A stretch of DNA of 64,000 nt from Flavobacterium sp. KACC 22763 (GTDB taxonomy: Bacteria; Bacteroidota; Bacteroidia; Flavobacteriales; Flavobacteriaceae), in assembly GCF_028736155.1 (NCBI RefSeq), contig NZ_CP117879.1, positions 3,100,001-3,164,000 of the forward strand, read 5' to 3'. This document shows positions 8,229-18,181 of the stretch, piece by piece; position 1 is the stretch's first letter; every line of letters starts with the position of its first letter. The notes beneath the pieces are model-generated. The model did not search any database. It was not told the DNA's origin and saw only the letters and a program-made list of their open reading frames with translations. The position numbers and the translations under genes were made by a program.

Positions 8229-9266
8229 CTATTTTAAAACAAATCCCATGTCATCCATAAGAATTGTATTTCCTCCAAAATTTCCAGATTCTTGAAGAGT
8301 CAGCTGATCAAATGTTGTTGGATTTCCGATGTCAGAAAACGGAATTTCGATAGTCGTCCATTTGTTTGTTAATGGCTTTTTAATTTGATAAGCCCATCCG
8401 CCAAAAACAAATATCACACTAGCATCTGTATTAGTAGAAACACTTTTTACTTTTACTCTAAAGGCTTTATATTTAGAAACATCTCTTGAGTTAAACTTCA
8501 TATCAGCTCCATTCCATCCGCCAAAAACAAATTTAATCGCTGCTTGGCCCTGAACTACATCATCTTTAAAATTAGTATCAAAAGTATCGCTTCCGCTCCA
8601 CATCCAATGTCCAGCATCGCCTTGAAGAACATCATCATATAAAGCTGACCCAACTGCTTCTTCAGATGTTGTAGTTCCTGAAATATTAGTAACACTTACA
8701 TATTTATCTGCCGAATTTGCAGGCATTTTAAATTTAATCTCTGTTAATGACGAAGAAACTATTTCTGCCTGTACAGTTCCAACCTTAACTATAGGATCAA
8801 GGAAATAATCTCCATAAATGGTAACCACATCACCATTTGCTGCATTTATCGAATTATAACTTCCAAATTTTGGAGTTGGAGGCGCTATAACAAAATCATA
8901 TAGAACTGTTCCTTGCTTTGTAACCAATTTCAATTTATTGCTTGCATCTGCATAAGGTGTTTTTTCATCAATTAAAACAAAAATTGCAGTATCGGTAACC
9001 AGCGTAGGATTAAAATAAGTATCAAAATCATTAAAGTAAATTTTTGTAACACCAGAAAGCCCTTGCCCTTGAATAATATAGTAGTTTTTAGGATCTCCAA
9101 TTGTAACAGGAATCAAATCGCCTTCAACAGATTTTGCTACACTTGTAATGACTGGCGCTCCAGAACTTCCTGAAGAATCATCATTGTCACATGATGAAAA
9201 CACGCCCAGTACCATAAATGCCATTGTAATGAAAGGCAAAAGGTATTTTATTTTTATATTTTTCAT
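8229..9266 (-). CDS. Surface glycan-binding lipoprotein with IPT/TIG-like domains (SusE/F position)
   Basis: The 345-residue product has a lipoprotein signal (VLGVFSSC, then DNDDSSGSS, an acidic/Ser-rich export-type stretch after the Cys). Two Ig-like IPT/TIG domains cover about residues 40-205: 'PVITSVAKS...YYIIQGQGLSGVTKIYF' and 'PKFGSYNSINAANGDVVTIYGDYF'. The C-terminal domain (about 210-345) is rich in Trp and Gly (WMWSGSD, FVFGGWN, FVFGGWAY) and probably binds glycan. By position directly after susD it should be the surface glycan-binding protein that hands the polymer to SusCD. The binding specificity is inferred from the locus only. Confidence 0.85.
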   Translation of the reverse strand: MKNIKIKYLLPFITMAFMVLGVFSSCDNDDSSGSSGAPVITSVAKSVEGDLIPVTIGDPKNYYIIQGQGLSGVTKIYFNDFDTYFNPTLVTDTAIFVLIDEKTPYADASNKLKLVTKQGTVLYDFVIAPPTPKFGSYNSINAANGDVVTIYGDYFLDPIVKVGTVQAEIVSSSLTEIKFKMPANSADKYVSVTNISGTTTSEEAVGSALYDDVLQGDAGHWMWSGSDTFDTNFKDDVVQGQAAIKFVFGGWNGADMKFNSRDVSKYKAFRVKVKSVSTNTDASVIFVFGGWAYQIKKPLTNKWTTIEIPFSDIGNPTTFDQLTLQESGNFGGNTILMDDMGFVLK

Positions 9267-9285
9267 ATTAGTCTAATTTTTGGAA

Positions 9286-10884
9286 TTATTTAAAAGTATA
9301 CGGAACTGGAGCCTGCAATAACTTAGGGTTTTTAGCCACTTCGTTATCTGGATAGTCCATATAGAAATCATTTGTTGCGTGATCTTCACTATAAACTGGT
9401 GTATAGTGGCGTTCTCCGTATCTGTCTCCTCTATTTTGTGCCGACATAATAGCGATTGCTTTCGCTTTGTCTATACGTCCTAGATCAAACCAATAATCTC
9501 CTTCAAAACATAATTCTTTTCTTCTTTCTAAAAATATATCATCAAAAGTAATTGAAGTTAAAGCTGCCAAACCTGCTCTCTTTCTTACCGCATTGATTGA
9601 ACTTAAAGCTGCTGCATCTGATGTGCTTGCTCCTCCTCCTAGAACTGCTTCAGCATGAATTAACAGCAATTCCGCGTAACGCATTACATAAGTATTGTTA
9701 TCCATCATTGCCCATCCATCTGCCTGACCTGTAACATTTCCGTTAACCACACCAATGCAATATTTTTTAATTGCTCCTCCAGACGCTTGAGCAAGATCTT
9801 TACCAGACGGAACTGTAAACCCTATTCCTTGTGTCGTTTTAATATTTGGATAAGTATCACCACCAATCATTACCGTTTCATGCTTTCTTAAATCTCCAGC
9901 ACCATATAAAGACAGCATAACTTCTTGGCTTGGGCCAAAAACTCCAGCGTAAGATGCATTAGAAGTTGACAATGTGCCGTCTTGGAATCCGAATTGCGTG
10001 TTACAGTTATTTGCAGATCCATAAGCCCCATCTCCTTTCCATTGAATCGCAAAAATTGACTCTTCGTTGTTATTGTTGGCATACGTAAACAAATCACCAA
10101 AACTTTTCCCAGGAAGCTGATCTCCTCCTAAAAGTTTAAACTCACCACTACTGATCACCTCTTCTGCCATTGCTCTTGCTTTTGCATAGTCTTTTTGATA
10201 CAAATACGCTTTTGCTAGCATCGCTTTTGCAGAACCTTTAGAAACATGCCCATTATTTGCATAATTAGTTCCTCTGTTTTTTGCCACCAATAGATCAATT
10301 GCCTTTAAATAATCAGATGTGATTAATTTATAAATATCTTCAACTGGGTTTGTATTTACATAAGGATTACTCGTATAATCTAACGGGTTTTCAATAATTG
10401 GCACTGGCCCCCAAAGTCTCACCAAATCAAAATAAGCAGTAGCTCTCATAAAATAAGCTTCTCCAATAGCATTATTCAAGACATCTTTAGAAACGTCTGG
10501 CCCTACTCTTGCAGCAAGAAAGTTAATAATCATATTAGACTGCTGTACATTTGCCCATAAAGACGACCATCCGTTTACTAATTCTGGATCACTTCCGTTT
10601 AAAGAGAAAGTTCTTAATCCGCTTACGTCAGGAGAACCAGAATACATGTTTCCAGAACCTACTTCCAGCGCCCACCAAAATTTATTATACATTTGAAACC
10701 AAGTTCTACTGTACATCCCATTTGTTGCCGATGATACTTGGTCGTCTGTGCTGTAATACGAATCCAAACTTATTCCATCTTCAGAAGGTCTGTCGGTAAA
10801 ATCCTCCTGACAAGATCCGAAAGTCAAAAATGCCACTGCTACAAAAAGCAGGCTATATCTATTTAAAAAAGATTTCTTTTTCAT
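9286..10884 (-). CDS. SusD/RagB-family outer membrane lipoprotein
   Basis: SusD proteins lie on the cell surface as the lid of the SusC channel and bind the incoming oligosaccharide. The lipobox is TFGSCQED. Tetratricopeptide-like helices and the SusD C-terminal signature can be read: RYAELLLIHAEA, INAVRKRAGL and FLERRKELCFEGDYWFDLGR. Length (532) is normal. It lies 13 bases downstream of susC and 19 upstream of the glycan-binding protein, so the three form one operon. Confidence 0.96.
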   Translation of the reverse strand: MKKKSFLNRYSLLFVAVAFLTFGSCQEDFTDRPSEDGISLDSYYSTDDQVSSATNGMYSRTWFQMYNKFWWALEVGSGNMYSGSPDVSGLRTFSLNGSDPELVNGWSSLWANVQQSNMIINFLAARVGPDVSKDVLNNAIGEAYFMRATAYFDLVRLWGPVPIIENPLDYTSNPYVNTNPVEDIYKLITSDYLKAIDLLVAKNRGTNYANNGHVSKGSAKAMLAKAYLYQKDYAKARAMAEEVISSGEFKLLGGDQLPGKSFGDLFTYANNNNEESIFAIQWKGDGAYGSANNCNTQFGFQDGTLSTSNASYAGVFGPSQEVMLSLYGAGDLRKHETVMIGGDTYPNIKTTQGIGFTVPSGKDLAQASGGAIKKYCIGVVNGNVTGQADGWAMMDNNTYVMRYAELLLIHAEAVLGGGASTSDAAALSSINAVRKRAGLAALTSITFDDIFLERRKELCFEGDYWFDLGRIDKAKAIAIMSAQNRGDRYGERHYTPVYSEDHATNDFYMDYPDNEVAKNPKLLQAPVPYTFK

Positions 10885-10897
10885 TTTTCTTTAATTT

Positions 10898-13800
10898 TTA
10901 AAATTCTAGGTTAAGTCCAATTAAAAATGTTCTCGCTACCGGATATCTTCCGTTGTCAATTCCTGATAAAAGCACATTCTGATTAAATGAACCAATCTCT
11001 GGATCGTAACCTGAATAATTTGTAAACGTATACAAGTTCTGAGCAGACCCATACAATCTTAATCTTGATATTTTATATTTTGAAATTACATCTTGCGGTA
11101 AAGAATACCCTAGCGTAATATTCTGAATTCTTAAGTATGATCCATCTTCAACATAACGATCTGAAATAAGAAGGTTATTATTTGAAGAATCTGCAATTGG
11201 TCTTGGGTTATTACTTGATGTATTTGTTGGAGAATAATAATCCATTGCTTCCACCAATTGATTGTCATATAAAGAAGCATTTGTTGTACCAGCTCTTCTA
11301 GTCAAATTCATAACATCATTTCCGTATGAACCTTGAAGAAAAATAGAAAGATCTACGTTTTTATATTTGAAATTGTTTGTAAAACCGTAAGTGAATTTTG
11401 GATGTGGGTTTCCGATGAATGTTTTATCATTTGCATCAATTTTTCCATCTCCATTTACATCCACATATTTAACATCTCCCAAAGCTGTTTCTCCCGCTCC
11501 AGTTCCTACTGCTTGGCCAAATTGTATTGGCGCATTGTTTAAAACTGTCTGATCCTTAAAAATTCCATCTGTTTTATATCCGTAGAACAATCCAATTGGG
11601 TTTCCAATCGTAGTATTAGTAACCACAACTGGCTGATATCCGTTGGTATTCACCTCTTGAGTTAACACGATTCCGTTAGCAATTTCATCTAAATTGTTTT
11701 TGTAATGAGAAACAACCAAAGAGGCATCCCAATTAAATTTCCCTGAAGATCTTAAATCATATCCAACCGTAATATCGTAACCTTTATTACTCATAGTTCC
11801 CAAGTTAGAGTATGGCGCAGAAACTCCTCCGTACTGACCTCCGCCACCTGTCAGATATAAAGGCAATGGCACTTGAAACAAGAAACCTTTAGATTTTTTA
11901 TCATAAACATCAAAACTTGCAGAAAGCTTATTGTTCAACAATGTAAAATCTATACCTAAGTTAGTCTGATTCAAAGACTCCCAAACTAAATCTGGATTTG
12001 GATAATTTGAAGGCAAGAATCCGCTTCCTAAACCTGAGTTTTGAGTTCCTAACATTGCAGAATAACTGTTATTCGGAATCTGCTGATTTCCAGTTTCTCC
12101 ATAACCCACTCTAAACTTAATATTGTCTACATATTTACGAGTTCCTTCCATAAAAGACTCATTAGACAATTTCCATGAACCTGAAATAGCGTTAAAAACC
12201 CCTTTTTGGTTATCTGTAGTAGGATCAAACTTTGACGAAACGTCCTGTCTGATAGAAGCCGTAATACTATATTTATCATTAAAGTCATAAATAATACGAG
12301 CAAATAAAGACGAAAGCGAAGCACTTCCTTTATACTGCGTTATAGTATTATTATCAACATCAGCTAAATTAATAGTATGAATTGAATTTGTTTTAAACCC
12401 TTGCGCAGATGCAATCAAGCCTTCCCAATGAGAATCATTTGCTTCCTGACCTGCCAAAAGTGTTATTTTGTGCTTGCCAAAAGCTCTGTCATAAGTCAAC
12501 AAATTTTTAATATTTGTAGAATACCAATTTTGTCTTCTTACATCTAAATCTGCTAATAAATTCACCTGGCTTCCCCAAGCATAAGATGGTCTGAAGTCAT
12601 CATTTTCAGAAAACTCTGTATTTGCTGCAATCTCAATGCGATACTTTAATCCTTTAAAAATATCTGCCTCAGCATAAACATTTCCTAAGAAATTTTTTCT
12701 AACCAATTTATTATCTCTAGTCAACGCCTCTGCTACAGGGTTATAATATGTAACGCTTTGTTCAGAAGATGGTGGGCCTGCAAATGAGCCATCAATATTT
12801 CTAACCGGAATATCAGGAGATTGCAATAATGTATTTGAAATTAATCCTGAATAACTTTGGTTTACTGTAATTCTTTCGTTTGTAATACCTCCTGTTAAAT
12901 TTCCACCAACTCTTAACCAAGATTTAATTTTTGAATCTAAATTCAATCTTACTGTATACCTTTTTAATCCAGAATTTATAATAGTCCCTTCATTATCCAA
13001 GTAACTTCCAGACAAATAGTAGCTTGTTCCATCTTTTGCACCAGAAAATGAAAGCTGATGGCTGTTTGAAATAGCCGTTCTATACACTTCATTTTGCCAA
13101 TTTGTACCAGGCCCTAACAATTCTGGGTGAGAAAACTCCTGACGAGTCTGAAAACCCCATTGTTTAGCCAGATTGGTTTTTAGAGTTGCATATTCAGACA
13201 AATTTAAAACATCCAATTTATTGCTTACTGTTGCAAAAGAAGTATAGTTCTCATACGATACTTTTCCACCACCTTTTTTACCTGATTTAGTTGTAATGAT
13301 AATAACACCATTTGCACCGCGTGATCCATAAATTGCAGTTGCCGAAGCATCTTTCAAAATATCCATCGATTCAATATCATTTGGATTAATCATAGACAAC
13401 GGACTCATCGCAGTATTACCGCTTCCTCCAGAAGCAGAAAATCCGTCTTTACCAGCCAAAGTCTGTCCGCTCGTAGATTTACCAGTTGCATCTCCAGAAA
13501 TTGGCACACCATCAATTACGTATAAAGGCTCATTTGTTCCTGTAATAGAAGTCGTTCCACGAACCCTCACAGAAGCCGCACCACCTGGCTGGCCTGAATT
13601 ATTTGTTACCGAAACCCCAGCAGCTTTACCCTGAAGCATCTGATCAATAGAAACCTGTTTTAAGTTTTCAATATCTTTTGATCTAACAGAAGAAATGGCA
13701 CCATTTACATCTTTCTTTTTCTGAGTTCCGTATCCAATTACAACAACCTCTTTTAAGTCTTCTGAAGATGGTTTTAAAGAAATATTGATTTTAGTTTTGC

Positions 13801-14089
13801 CAGCGATGGCAATTTTTTGAGAATCAAAACCGATAAATGACACTACCAAAGTCCCATTTGAAGGAGCATCAATACTATATTTACCGTCAAAGTCTGAAGA
13901 TGCAGTATTTTTAGATCCAACAACAGAAATGTTGGCTCCAGGAATTGTCATTCCTTTATCATCAGACACTACTCCTGTTATTTTAACCTGAGCAGTAATA
14001 AAATTACTAGTCAGCAGCAAGAATAAAATCAAAGGAACCGCTCTGTGGTTAGCATTCCAATGAAGAAAGTTAGTCATTAGTTTTTTCAT
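10898..14089 (-). CDS. SusC/RagA-family TonB-dependent outer membrane transporter
   Basis: This 1063-residue importer should carry mannan-derived oligosaccharides across the outer membrane. After the signal peptide comes a carboxypeptidase-regulatory-like domain (about 35-110: ITGVVSDDKGMTIPGANISV), then the plug domain with the VVIGYGTQKKKDVNGAISSV start, the PLYVIDGVPISG motif and DATAIYGSRGANGVIIITTK. The long C-terminal barrel ends in TFLIGLNLEF with a terminal Phe. It is the first gene of the minus arm, so the regulatory region at 14090-14403 must drive the operon. No N-terminal anti-sigma interaction (STN) domain is seen, which agrees with control by the adjacent AraC protein. Confidence 0.97.
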   Translation of the reverse strand: MKKLMTNFLHWNANHRAVPLILFLLLTSNFITAQVKITGVVSDDKGMTIPGANISVVGSKNTASSDFDGKYSIDAPSNGTLVVSFIGFDSQKIAIAGKTKINISLKPSSEDLKEVVVIGYGTQKKKDVNGAISSVRSKDIENLKQVSIDQMLQGKAAGVSVTNNSGQPGGAASVRVRGTTSITGTNEPLYVIDGVPISGDATGKSTSGQTLAGKDGFSASGGSGNTAMSPLSMINPNDIESMDILKDASATAIYGSRGANGVIIITTKSGKKGGGKVSYENYTSFATVSNKLDVLNLSEYATLKTNLAKQWGFQTRQEFSHPELLGPGTNWQNEVYRTAISNSHQLSFSGAKDGTSYYLSGSYLDNEGTIINSGLKRYTVRLNLDSKIKSWLRVGGNLTGGITNERITVNQSYSGLISNTLLQSPDIPVRNIDGSFAGPPSSEQSVTYYNPVAEALTRDNKLVRKNFLGNVYAEADIFKGLKYRIEIAANTEFSENDDFRPSYAWGSQVNLLADLDVRRQNWYSTNIKNLLTYDRAFGKHKITLLAGQEANDSHWEGLIASAQGFKTNSIHTINLADVDNNTITQYKGSASLSSLFARIIYDFNDKYSITASIRQDVSSKFDPTTDNQKGVFNAISGSWKLSNESFMEGTRKYVDNIKFRVGYGETGNQQIPNNSYSAMLGTQNSGLGSGFLPSNYPNPDLVWESLNQTNLGIDFTLLNNKLSASFDVYDKKSKGFLFQVPLPLYLTGGGGQYGGVSAPYSNLGTMSNKGYDITVGYDLRSSGKFNWDASLVVSHYKNNLDEIANGIVLTQEVNTNGYQPVVVTNTTIGNPIGLFYGYKTDGIFKDQTVLNNAPIQFGQAVGTGAGETALGDVKYVDVNGDGKIDANDKTFIGNPHPKFTYGFTNNFKYKNVDLSIFLQGSYGNDVMNLTRRAGTTNASLYDNQLVEAMDYYSPTNTSSNNPRPIADSSNNNLLISDRYVEDGSYLRIQNITLGYSLPQDVISKYKISRLRLYGSAQNLYTFTNYSGYDPEIGSFNQNVLLSGIDNGRYPVARTFLIGLNLEF

Positions 14090-14403
14090 AATAATGTTTG
14101 GTTAGTTAAATTTGTTTATTGCATAATTTTAAAAGTAAATGCCAGGGTAATTTTTACTTTTAAATTATTTAACAAATCTATAACAGAGAGAATTATCAAA
14201 TCGATAATATTATATCATTTAATGATAATATTTTTACTGTAAGCGATTAAAAAAACACATATGAAAATAAAATCATATAAAAATTAAATTATTCGCAATG
14301 ACAATCCTCAAAAAGAACCTAAACAATGAATAAAAACCAATGAAATCTCAAAAAGCAAACGTTTTCGTTAAAAATAATATTTATTAGTGATAAAAAAGTA
14401 TCA
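14090..14403. promoter_or_regulatory. Regulatory region between susC and the AraC gene, with AT-rich dyads
   Basis: This non-coding stretch precedes the susC operon. It contains ATTATC-N5-GATAAT (about 14192-14208) followed by the perfect odd palindrome TATCATTTAATGATA (14213-14227), together a dense dyad cluster about 120 bases before the susC ATG. A similar AT-rich block occurs upstream of the araC gene near 15331-15361. These are candidate operators for the AraC-type regulator (inference). The sequence AACGTTTTCGTT near 14360 also has operator-like symmetry. Confidence 0.4.
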
Positions 14404-15282
14404 CTATAAAATACGCTTCAAGCCTGAAAATTCTTCTCGATATTGACTTGGCGTGCAATTTTTTGTTGCTTTAAAACTGCGATTGAAGTTTGCAATATTA
14501 TTAAAGCCCGATTTGAAAGCTACTTCAGAAACACTCATATCTTTCTCCACCAGCCAACGTGCGGCGTAACCAATTCTTATATCATTTATATAATTGACAA
14601 AAGTTTTCCCAGTACGCTTTTTAATAAATCGATTAAACGAAATAATAGACATGCTCGCTACATTTGCCGCATCTTCTAAAGTAATTTTTTCTGCAAAATT
14701 TTTCTGCACATACTCGTAAACCAATTTCATTTTGTCGTAATCATCAAAAGTATCGTAGTCTACCGTATATGTAGAAAGCAAGCGCTGATTTCTAGAATTA
14801 GCCAGATCATATAATAAGGAAGTGATTTCTAAAAAATAATCCATACCATCCAATTTAGAAAGCCTCACAAGCCTTGGCGTTAACTCCTCTGCGGTTTTTT
14901 TTGAAAACAAAATTCCATGAATAGACCGGTTAAACATATCCCGAATCGGATTCATAATACGTCTTGCAAGCAAAGATTCATGAAATAAATCATTATGAAA
15001 CTGTATGGTTATTTCATGTATTTTTTTATTTGTGCATTTATTCAGTTCCCATCCATGATATAAATTCGGCCCAATCAAAACCAATTCTACATTATCAATT
15101 TCTTCAATATTATCTCCCACAACTCGCTTTACTCCTTTTCCGTTTAGAATAAAATTGATCTCAAATTCTGGATGATAATGGACTGGAAAATCGAAACTAT
15201 CTTTTACGCGATCAAAAACCAAAAAACTGTCACTTGAAGCAAGTGGCGCTATTTCTCTATAAAAATTTTTCGTAGTACTCAT
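14404..15282 (-). CDS. AraC-family transcriptional regulator of the mannan PUL
   Basis: The 292-residue protein has an N-terminal cupin-like sensing domain (about 20-110: FPVHYHPEFEINFILNGKG, then LVLIGPNLYHGW) and a C-terminal AraC DNA-binding domain with two helix-turn-helices (about 190-285: ITLEDAANVASMSIISFNRF and MSVSEVAFKSGFNNIANFNR). Regulators of this type with an RmlC-like N-terminus bind a sugar in the cytoplasm. It is placed between the two divergent arms of the PUL and is the only regulator in the locus, so it probably controls both. The actual inducer, perhaps mannobiose or mannosyl-glucose, cannot be read from the sequence. Confidence 0.93.
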   Translation of the reverse strand: MSTTKNFYREIAPLASSDSFLVFDRVKDSFDFPVHYHPEFEINFILNGKGVKRVVGDNIEEIDNVELVLIGPNLYHGWELNKCTNKKIHEITIQFHNDLFHESLLARRIMNPIRDMFNRSIHGILFSKKTAEELTPRLVRLSKLDGMDYFLEITSLLYDLANSRNQRLLSTYTVDYDTFDDYDKMKLVYEYVQKNFAEKITLEDAANVASMSIISFNRFIKKRTGKTFVNYINDIRIGYAARWLVEKDMSVSEVAFKSGFNNIANFNRSFKATKNCTPSQYREEFSGLKRIL

Positions 15283-15588
15283 ATTAAAAAGTATTTTTCA
15301 GAAAGATGATATTCTTTTTTTTGACTGCAATAATATGATATATAATTGATAAAATAATATTAATTACAGTTTAATCATCCGTTTATCTTTGAAAAAATTA
15401 ATTATCATTTCTTTAAAAAGAATATTAATAATAAACATTAATCATTTTTAATCAAATAACTTTTTATAGTTTTAATAATTTTAACAAGGATAGCATAAAG
15501 AATTTCGAAAGAACAAACTCTATAATCAAAAAACTGTAAACCATTGTTTATTTTGCTTTTAGCTAAACAATCAACCAATAATTTCTCA
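15283..15588. promoter_or_regulatory. Divergent promoter region between the AraC gene and the GH26 operon
   Basis: This 306-base AT-rich region must contain the araC promoter (minus) and the promoter of the plus arm. A block AATAATATGATATATAATTG (from 15330) resembles the dyad cluster upstream of susC. No convincing TANNTTTG box could be placed with certainty, and no small ORF was accepted. The frame that opens at TTG 15544 is only an upstream extension of the GH26 gene. Confidence 0.4.
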
Positions 15589-16725
15589 ATGAAAAAACAT
15601 TTTTTAACGCTTTTGACTATAACTATAATAAGCAATTCCTGCTTATCTCAAAAAAGTATCACTGATACTAATTTGTCACTTTCAGATAAAAAAGCAACAA
15701 CTGAAACTAAATCACTTTATAAAAACTTAAATACATTATCTCAAAAAGGATTCTTATTTGGGCATCAAGACGACCTTGCTTATGGTGTAAAATGGAAATA
15801 TGAAGACGGACGAAGTGATGTAAAAGATGTTGTAGGCGATTATCCAGCTGTTTATGGATGGGATATTGCAGGTTTAGAAAATGATAAACCAAATAATATT
15901 GACGGCGTTCCTTTCGCTAAAATGAAACAATATATTATAGATGCCAATGCTAGAGGCGGAATTTCAACCATAAGCTGGCATTTTGATAATCCTGCAACAG
16001 GAAAAAACGCATGGAATAATGTTCCTAATTCTTTAAAAACCATTTTGCCTGGAGCCGAAAACCATAAAAAATTCACTTCTTGGCTAGATAAAGCCGCGGC
16101 TTTCTTTTTGTCTTTAAAAGATAAAAACGGAAAAAACATTCCGATACTCTTCAGACCTTTTCATGAACTTACTGGAGGATGGTTTTGGTGGGGAAAAGGG
16201 AATTGTACTCCAGAAGAATTTAAAACGGCTTGGAAATTTACAGTTGATTATTTAGAGAAAAAAGGCGTTCACAATCTAATTTATATCTACAACACAGGAA
16301 GTTTTAGTAGTGAAGCCGATTTTTTAGCCAATTATCCTGGAGATAATTATGCCGATATTTTAAGTTTTGACACTTACCAAAATAATGATGATCCAAATGG
16401 TGAAAAATTTATCAGAGAAGTCCAAAATCAGTTTAAAATACTCAATGAAATCAGTACAAAAAAACATAAATTGATTGCCTTGGCCGAAGCTGGTTATGAA
16501 GCTGTTCCAGATCCAAAATGGTGGACAGGAACTTTACTAAAAGCCATTGGAGATTATAAAATTTCTTATGTTTTGTTGTGGAGAAATCATGGCTGGCAGG
16601 AAAAAGAACAGAAAATGCACTATTATGCACCATTTAGTGGACAAGTAAGCGAAAAAGATTTTGTTGATTTTTATAATCTCGATCAGACTATATTTGAAAA
16701 AGACATTCCAAAAAAATTAAAATAA
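15589..16725 (+). CDS. Beta-mannanase lipoprotein, GH26
   Basis: Retaining beta-1,4-mannanase that cuts mannan chains, releasing mannobiose in characterised Bacteroides relatives. ATG at 15589 gives a lipoprotein signal (TIISNSC, Cys about 20); an in-frame TTG 45 bases upstream is rejected because it would hide it. GH26 motifs are WHFDNPATG, the acid/base Glu in LFRPFHELTGGWFWWG (about residue 193) and the nucleophile Glu in IALAEAGYE (about 300). Length 378 is typical of a single GH26 domain. It leads the plus arm: transporter, GH130 and epimerase follow with short gaps, the same gene content as the mannobiose-epimerase/phosphorylase cluster of Bacteroides fragilis. Confidence 0.95.
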   Translation: MKKHFLTLLTITIISNSCLSQKSITDTNLSLSDKKATTETKSLYKNLNTLSQKGFLFGHQDDLAYGVKWKYEDGRSDVKDVVGDYPAVYGWDIAGLENDKPNNIDGVPFAKMKQYIIDANARGGISTISWHFDNPATGKNAWNNVPNSLKTILPGAENHKKFTSWLDKAAAFFLSLKDKNGKNIPILFRPFHELTGGWFWWGKGNCTPEEFKTAWKFTVDYLEKKGVHNLIYIYNTGSFSSEADFLANYPGDNYADILSFDTYQNNDDPNGEKFIREVQNQFKILNEISTKKHKLIALAEAGYEAVPDPKWWTGTLLKAIGDYKISYVLLWRNHGWQEKEQKMHYYAPFSGQVSEKDFVDFYNLDQTIFEKDIPKKLK

Positions 16726-16761
16726 CCGCCCGAAACAAATTACAACCTTAAAAAATAACCA

Positions 16762-18153
16762 ATGCACGACAAAATTAGTTTAAAAGAAAAAATCGGTTAC
16801 GGACTAGGAGATGCTGCTTCCTCTATGTTCTGGAAAATTTTCAGTATGTATTTACTGTTCTTCTACACCGATGTTTTCGGATTGGCGCCTGCTGTAGTCG
16901 GAACCATGTTTTTAATTACCCGTATCTGGGATTCTTGCTTTGACCCGATTGTTGGAATTCTAGCCGACAGAACCAAAAGCAAATGGGGAAAATTTAGACC
17001 ATACTTACTTTGGGTAGCCATACCTTTTGCCGTGATTGGGGTTTTAACTTTTTATACTCCAGATTTTGACGAAAAAGGAAAAATCATCTATGCTTATGTA
17101 ACTTATTCTTTAATGATGATGATTTATTCTTTGATCAACGTTCCGTATGCATCACTTTTGGGCGTAATGTCATCCGATAGAAAAGAAAGAAACACGCTTT
17201 CGTCTTACCGAATGGTTTTTGCTTTTGGAGGAAGTCTTTTGGCACTTTGGCTAATTGAACCTTTGGTCAATTATTTTGGAGGAAATTTAAATTCTAAAAG
17301 CGGTTGGCTGGCAACAATTGCCGTTTTCGGATTCATTACAACTGTCTTTTTCTGGGCTTGTTTTGCTTTCACAAAAGAAAGAATCAAACCCATTGCAGAC
17401 GAACAAAATAACTTAAAAGAAGATTTAAACGATCTTCTAAAAAATAAACCTTGGTGGATTTTACTAGGAGCTGGAATTGGCGCTTTGGTATTCAATTCTA
17501 TCCGCGATGGAGCTGCGGTTTACTATTTCAAATATTATGTAAGTAGTTCTGTGAATTTCGATTTTTCGCTTTTCGGAACCGATTTTCATATGACACCAAC
17601 CTCTATTTACTTGGTTCTAGGGCAAGCCGCAAATATCATCGGAGTTATTATTGCAACTCCAATTGCCAATAAAATTGGTAAAAAGAAAACCTTTTTCGGA
17701 GCAATGGCTTTAGCAGCAATCTTAAGTCTTGTTTTCTATCTATTCGGAAAAGAAGATGTTTTCTTAATCATGAGTTTCCAAGTTTTAATTAGTATTTGTG
17801 CAGGCTGTATTTTTCCATTAATCTGGTCAATGTACGCCGATAGTGCTGATTATTCTGAATGGAAACAAGGCAGAAGAGCAACAGGATTGGTGTTTTCAGC
17901 ATCCTCAATGTCACAAAAATTTGGATGGACAATTGGCGGTGCTGGAGCAGGATGGCTTTTAGGTTATTTTGGCTTTCAGGCCAATGTCGAGCAGACTGCA
18001 ACCGCTCAAAACGGAATTCAATTAATGTTAAGCATACTGCCAGCAATTGCGGCCGCGATATCAGTAGCTTTTATAGCATTTTACCCTTTATCAGAAGAAA
18101 AATTACAGATTATAGAACAGGATTTAAACGAAAAGAGAGATCAAAATCAATAA
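16762..18153 (+). CDS. GPH-family sugar:cation symporter (probable mannobiose transporter)
   Basis: An inner-membrane MFS transporter of the glycoside-pentoside-hexuronide:cation symporter family with about 12 membrane segments over 463 residues. Signatures are KIGYGLGDAASSMFWKIFSM, YLLFFYTDVFGLAP, the conserved DPIVGILADRTKSKWGKFRPY cytoplasmic loop (MelB-like) and WSMYADSADYSEWKQGRRATG. It sits between GH26 and GH130, which makes mannobiose or short mannooligosaccharides the likely cargo. Substrate is inferred from neighbours. The gap to GH130 is 28 bases. Confidence 0.92.
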   Translation: MHDKISLKEKIGYGLGDAASSMFWKIFSMYLLFFYTDVFGLAPAVVGTMFLITRIWDSCFDPIVGILADRTKSKWGKFRPYLLWVAIPFAVIGVLTFYTPDFDEKGKIIYAYVTYSLMMMIYSLINVPYASLLGVMSSDRKERNTLSSYRMVFAFGGSLLALWLIEPLVNYFGGNLNSKSGWLATIAVFGFITTVFFWACFAFTKERIKPIADEQNNLKEDLNDLLKNKPWWILLGAGIGALVFNSIRDGAAVYYFKYYVSSSVNFDFSLFGTDFHMTPTSIYLVLGQAANIIGVIIATPIANKIGKKKTFFGAMALAAILSLVFYLFGKEDVFLIMSFQVLISICAGCIFPLIWSMYADSADYSEWKQGRRATGLVFSASSMSQKFGWTIGGAGAGWLLGYFGFQANVEQTATAQNGIQLMLSILPAIAAAISVAFIAFYPLSEEKLQIIEQDLNEKRDQNQ

Positions 18154-18181
18154 AAAACCAAAGACAAAGAAATCAATTTAT

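Noticed and set aside
15544..15588. TTG-initiated N-terminal extension of GH26
   Set aside because: It would put 15 residues before a clear lipoprotein signal peptide; ATG 15589 is preferred.
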